DNA from: Anaerolineales bacterium
GTDB lineage: Bacteria; Chloroflexota; Anaerolineae; Promineifilales; Promineifilaceae
Length of the DNA: 8,464 nt
Assembly (NCBI GenBank): GCA_020432595.1
Contig: JAGQGA010000208.1
Span: 1 to 8,464 of the forward strand
Reading direction: 5' to 3'
The position numbers were made by a program, and so were the translations under genes. Below the pieces are notes generated by a model. It had not been told where the DNA came from and ran no database searches. It saw nothing but the letters and a program-made list of their open reading frames with translations. This document shows, piece by piece, positions 5,383 to 8,464 of this stretch (its first letter is position 1; the number at the start of each line of letters is the position of its first letter).

Positions 5383-7152
5383 ATGGCTGATAAATCGTTA
5401 GATAAGGGCGGCGCGGTGCTGGACGACACTATTTATGACCATAAGTGGGGGTACACCGACACCCGTTTTGTTATTCAGGCAGATCGGTCGGTGCGGGTGA
5501 CGGGGAGTCGGTATGCGCTGTCGGGCACGGAAATGCCGGATCTGCTGGATTTTGTTGAGGACACGCTGGAGATGAAGCTGGACTTTGACAATATCAAGCA
5601 AGAGGTAGCGGAGAAACCGGTGCCGGCCGTCAACAAAAATGAGCCATTTTGCGCGGCAGTGGCGGCGGCGTTCCCCGAATCGCGCTACTCATTTGACCCC
5701 CGCGACCGTTTAATCCACAGCCACGGCCAGACGACGATGGAGGAGGTGTATCGGGTGCTTTACGGCCGTTTATCCCGCGTCGCCGATATGGTTTTCTATC
5801 TCGAAGGGGAGGAAGATGCCGCCAAACTCATCCAGCTTGCTGCCGAACACAACGTCTGCCTCGTTCCCTATGGCGGCGGCACCAGCGTCAGTTGCGCCCT
5901 GGTGCTGCCCGCGCACGAAACGCGCATGATTGTGGTGGTAGACACCCGCCGCATGAACAAAGTCGTTTGGATTGACGAAGAGAATATGCTCGCCTGCGTC
6001 CAAGCCGGAATTACCGGGTCGCAGTTGGAGGCAGAACTGGGGGAGCAGGGGTTTGTGGCCGGGCATGAGCCCGACAGCATGGAGCTTTCGACGCTGGGGG
6101 GGTGGATTGCCACCAATGCCAGCGGCATGAAAAAGAACCGCTACGGTAACATTGAGCAAATTGTGCAGAACGTGACAATGGTCACGCCGACGGGGGTGAT
6201 TGAACATTTGGACACGGTGCCGCGCAGTTCGATTGGGATGCAGCCAAAGCAGCTTTTGTTTGGCAGCGAGGGGAATTTGGGGCTAATCACCAAGGCGGTG
6301 ATTCGGATCCACAAGAAGCCAGAAGTGACTAAATTTGGCTCGATTGTTTTCCCGACTTTCAAGCATGGGGTGGATTTTCTCTATGCGCTGACGCAAACGG
6401 GGGTGCTGCCGGCCAGCATTCGGCTGCTCGACAACATCCAATTTCGTTTTGGCTCGGCACTGAAGCCGCGCCCGACCAAGAGTGAGGAACTAATGGGCAA
6501 GGTACAAAAGTTTGCTTTGCTCAAGGTGAAGGGGTTTGACCCATATGAACTGGCGGCGGCGACGGTGGTGATGGAGGGGGCAAAGCATGAGGTGGCGTAC
6601 CAGAATAAGGTGATTTTTGACTTGGCAAAGCGGTTTGGCGGGATTGCGGGTGGGGAAGGAAACGGCCGTCGCGGTTATATGCTCACTTATGCCATTGCTT
6701 ATATTCGTGACTTTTTGGCCGACTACCACATTATTGGCGAGACGTATGAGACGACGGTGCCGTGGAGCAAGGTGCATCAGGTGATTGACGCGGTGGACAA
6801 GCGGGCACGGGAACTGCATGAGGCGCACCAGCTTCCCGGCCGACCGTACATGTCCCCTCGCGTCACCCAACTTTACCACACTGGGGTCTGCATTTACTTC
6901 ACCCACGGCTTTTCGGTGCAAGGGGTGTCAGAGCCGGACAAGCTGTTTGGCGAGATTGAGCGGGAGCTGCGGCGGACGATTTTGGACGCGGGCGGGTCGC
7001 TGTCGCACCATCACGGCATTGGCAAGCTGCGGCAGGAGTTTATGCCTCGCGCCTTGTCTCCGGCCAGCATTGAGCTGTTGCGGAGCGTGAAGGCGGCCAA
7101 TGACCCGCAGAATATTTTTGGCGTGGGAAATAATGTGTTTGCGGGGGAGTAG
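5383..7152 (+). CDS. agpS: FAD-dependent alkyl-dihydroxyacetonephosphate synthase homologue
   Basis: The protein has 589 residues and a VAO-type FAD-binding fold. It matches alkyl-DHAP synthase along its whole length. KWGYTDTRF (21-29) is the family's N-terminal signature. VPYGGGTSVS (161-170) is the FAD pyrophosphate loop. GHEPDSMELSTLGGWIATNASGMKKNRYGNIE (227-258) and GSEGNLGLIT (294-303) are close to the eukaryotic sequence. PASIRLLDN (343-351), KGFDP, AGGEGNGRRGY, CIYF (503-506, with Y505) and the SHHHG active-site triplet (H542-H544) follow. The animal enzyme replaces the acyl chain of acyl-DHAP with a fatty alcohol to make the ether bond of ether lipids; the bacterial protein probably does the same. 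The general label FAD-binding oxidase (GlcD/D-lactate dehydrogenase-like) is a fallback, but the HHH and CIYF motifs argue against a plain dehydrogenase. No fatty-alcohol-forming reductase or acyltransferase gene is in the window. Palindrome copies encode YGR (5762) and NGR (6662). Confidence 0.88.
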   Translation: MADKSLDKGGAVLDDTIYDHKWGYTDTRFVIQADRSVRVTGSRYALSGTEMPDLLDFVEDTLEMKLDFDNIKQEVAEKPVPAVNKNEPFCAAVAAAFPESRYSFDPRDRLIHSHGQTTMEEVYRVLYGRLSRVADMVFYLEGEEDAAKLIQLAAEHNVCLVPYGGGTSVSCALVLPAHETRMIVVVDTRRMNKVVWIDEENMLACVQAGITGSQLEAELGEQGFVAGHEPDSMELSTLGGWIATNASGMKKNRYGNIEQIVQNVTMVTPTGVIEHLDTVPRSSIGMQPKQLLFGSEGNLGLITKAVIRIHKKPEVTKFGSIVFPTFKHGVDFLYALTQTGVLPASIRLLDNIQFRFGSALKPRPTKSEELMGKVQKFALLKVKGFDPYELAAATVVMEGAKHEVAYQNKVIFDLAKRFGGIAGGEGNGRRGYMLTYAIAYIRDFLADYHIIGETYETTVPWSKVHQVIDAVDKRARELHEAHQLPGRPYMSPRVTQLYHTGVCIYFTHGFSVQGVSEPDKLFGEIERELRRTILDAGGSLSHHHGIGKLRQEFMPRALSPASIELLRSVKAANDPQNIFGVGNNVFAGE

Positions 7153-7161
7153 GGTTTGGGT

Positions 7162-8464
7162 TTAATTTTGTAGGGCGTTAACGGCCGTTACCAAATGGTT
7201 CACCCGCTCAGCCAGACGGTGGACGATTAGCTGATGGAGAGTCGAGGCAATATCAGAATCATTTGCTTCCATTTGCTTGAGGGTGTCCAGGGAGAGGCGG
7301 TAAACGATGCTGGGTTCGTCGGCGACAACGGCGGCTGAACGCTGCTGCCCCAAATAGAAGCCAATTTCCCCCACAACGTGACCGCCACGCATCGTTTGCA
7401 GGCGAATGGGTTCCTGATTAGGGCGTTCTAACTGGGCTGTGACCTGCCCCGATTCAATGAAGTACAGCGCATCTGGGGCATCCCCTTGTTTGATGAGGTA
7501 ATGGCCTGGGGGGACTTCCTGACGTTCCAGGTAATTGACAAGCTCCTTGACCTTACCGTTGTTGGTCAAAAGCATCTGTAACCGTTGCCCCAACTCCTGC
7601 GTCGTGTTGGGGGTTGTATCGAATGTTTGCAGCAATTGCTGTTCGCACCATTCCAGGGCGCGATCCAGGTCGGGGGCGATGTGGATATGGGAGCTGGCGC
7701 CAAAATCCCCTTTTTGTAGCTGCTGCTGAATGGTGGGTGACATTTCGGCCAGTACGAGAGTAATATCTTTGGCCTCGGCCAGTTGTTTGAGCTTGCTGAA
7801 GCTGAGGCTGGCGGTGGAGTCTATGGCGGTGACGCGGCGAAAGTCGAGGATGATGTATTGTGGCGTGAGGTGGCTGGGGTTGTCAATGCGGCTGCGGATG
7901 GTGTTGAGGAGGTTGTCGGCGGTGCCAAAAAAGATAAACCCCTGTAGCCGCAGGATGTAGAGTTGGTCGCCATGCTGGTCGAGCAACTGCTGTTGGTGCG
8001 GGGGGCGAGTGACGCGGCTGTGCAGGGTCGTGCCGGAGAGTTCGTGCCGCACAATGTCTATGCGGCTGTAGTTGATGACGAAGAGAATAACGGCCGTTAT
8101 GATCCCCACCCCCACCGCTTCTAAAAAGCCGATAAAGGCTGTGACCAACAAAATCAGGATAATCACAAAGTAGTCCAGCCTGGGCAGCTTAAACCAGGCA
8201 TTATAAACCCAATCTTTGAGAAAGGAGAGACCCAAGTAGAGCAGAAGCCCGCCTAAAATGACCTTGGGGAAGAGGGAGAGGGCCGATGCGCCGAAGAGGA
8301 GGGCGATGAGGCAAATGAGGGTGGTGATGAGGCCAGCTAAACGGCCGTTTGCCCCCAACTTATGGTTGATAGAGGAAGCCACCAGCGTATGATACCCGGC
8401 CACCCCGCCTGCCAGGCCTGCAAGACAATTCGCAACACCCGTTACTTCCAATCCATGGTTCAAA
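7162..8464 (-). CDS. SulP anion transporter with STAS and cyclic-nucleotide-binding domains, C-terminal part
   Basis: The gene runs off the right edge; 433 residues remain. The codon at 8461-8463 (TTG) reads as an internal Leu, not a start. Residues 1-133 are the end of the SulP/SLC26 membrane core, with GLAGGVAGYHTLVASSINHKLGANGRLAG and about four hydrophobic segments. Residues about 166-275 form a STAS domain with AIDSTASLSF (213-222), the position equivalent to the phosphorylatable Ser of anti-sigma-factor antagonists. Residues about 303-400 form a cNMP-binding domain with GEIGFYLGQQRSAAVVAD. G365-E366 and R375-S376-A377 match the phosphate-binding cassette, so ligand binding is plausible. 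The transported anion could be sulfate, bicarbonate or another. The gene converges on agpS with a 9-bp gap and no visible terminator. The last codons (VTAVNALQN) are made by an ACGGCCGT copy and a GTAGGGCGT unit. Confidence 0.92.
   Translation of the reverse strand, partial: LNHGLEVTGVANCLAGLAGGVAGYHTLVASSINHKLGANGRLAGLITTLICLIALLFGASALSLFPKVILGGLLLYLGLSFLKDWVYNAWFKLPRLDYFVIILILLVTAFIGFLEAVGVGIITAVILFVINYSRIDIVRHELSGTTLHSRVTRPPHQQQLLDQHGDQLYILRLQGFIFFGTADNLLNTIRSRIDNPSHLTPQYIILDFRRVTAIDSTASLSFSKLKQLAEAKDITLVLAEMSPTIQQQLQKGDFGASSHIHIAPDLDRALEWCEQQLLQTFDTTPNTTQELGQRLQMLLTNNGKVKELVNYLERQEVPPGHYLIKQGDAPDALYFIESGQVTAQLERPNQEPIRLQTMRGGHVVGEIGFYLGQQRSAAVVADEPSIVYRLSLDTLKQMEANDSDIASTLHQLIVHRLAERVNHLVTAVNALQN

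Noticed and set aside
5770..6207. 145-codon minus-strand open frame opposite agpS
   Set aside because: It is antisense to strongly conserved FAD-domain codons, with no domain pattern or ribosome site; it is a by-product of codon bias.
5383..7152. Annotation as D-lactate or glycolate dehydrogenase
   Set aside because: The FAD fold is shared, but the GHEPDS, CIYF and SHHHG motifs and the full-length similarity fit alkyl-DHAP synthase better.

Overview
The window is bacterial chromosomal DNA carrying eight CDS that read as whole and two that run off the ends. No tRNA, rRNA, IS element or CRISPR array is visible. The short gaps packed with hairpin repeats, the moderately high G+C and the gene set fit a Chloroflexota (Anaerolineae-like) bacterium. 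That placement is an inference from general appearance, not from a marker gene.

Layout, left to right: (1) the 3' end of tgt (tRNA-guanine transglycosylase) with its zinc site; (2) a gap with a CGCAGAGGG inverted repeat; (3) uppP/bacA (undecaprenyl-diphosphatase), overlapped at its 3' end by (4) a PstS-like substrate-binding lipoprotein; (5) a gap with a GGGCGTAT hairpin, then an HSL-family alpha/beta hydrolase with its own strong ribosome binding site; (6) a gap with two different long hairpins, then a class I SAM methyltransferase translationally coupled (ATGA overlap) to a 104-residue protein of unknown function; (7) on the minus strand, an AT-richer toxin-antitoxin module (Phd/YefM-type antitoxin, PIN-domain toxin); (8) a plus-strand FAD enzyme that closely matches alkyl-dihydroxyacetonephosphate synthase, the ether-lipid enzyme; (9) convergent with it, the C-terminal 433 residues of a SulP anion transporter with STAS and cyclic-nucleotide-binding domains.

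The genes do not form one pathway. Tgt (tRNA modification), UppP (lipid carrier recycling for the cell wall), the binding lipoprotein, the ether-lipid enzyme and the SulP transporter are independent housekeeping or envelope functions. Only the methyltransferase/small-protein pair and the toxin-antitoxin pair look like operons; uppP and the lipoprotein gene overlap and are probably co-transcribed.

The most unusual feature crosses all the genes. The 8-bp palindrome ACGGCCGT occurs 13 times, against a chance expectation of about 0.2. Nine copies are the 10-mer AACGGCCGTT, and 12 of 13 lie inside genes, in all three reading frames. At about half of the copies the plus strand changes abruptly from G-rich to C-rich at the palindrome, even in the middle of a gene, so these sites are local peaks of GC skew. 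This resembles the cyanobacterial HIP1 iterated palindrome but has a different sequence and a compositional signature I do not know to be described.
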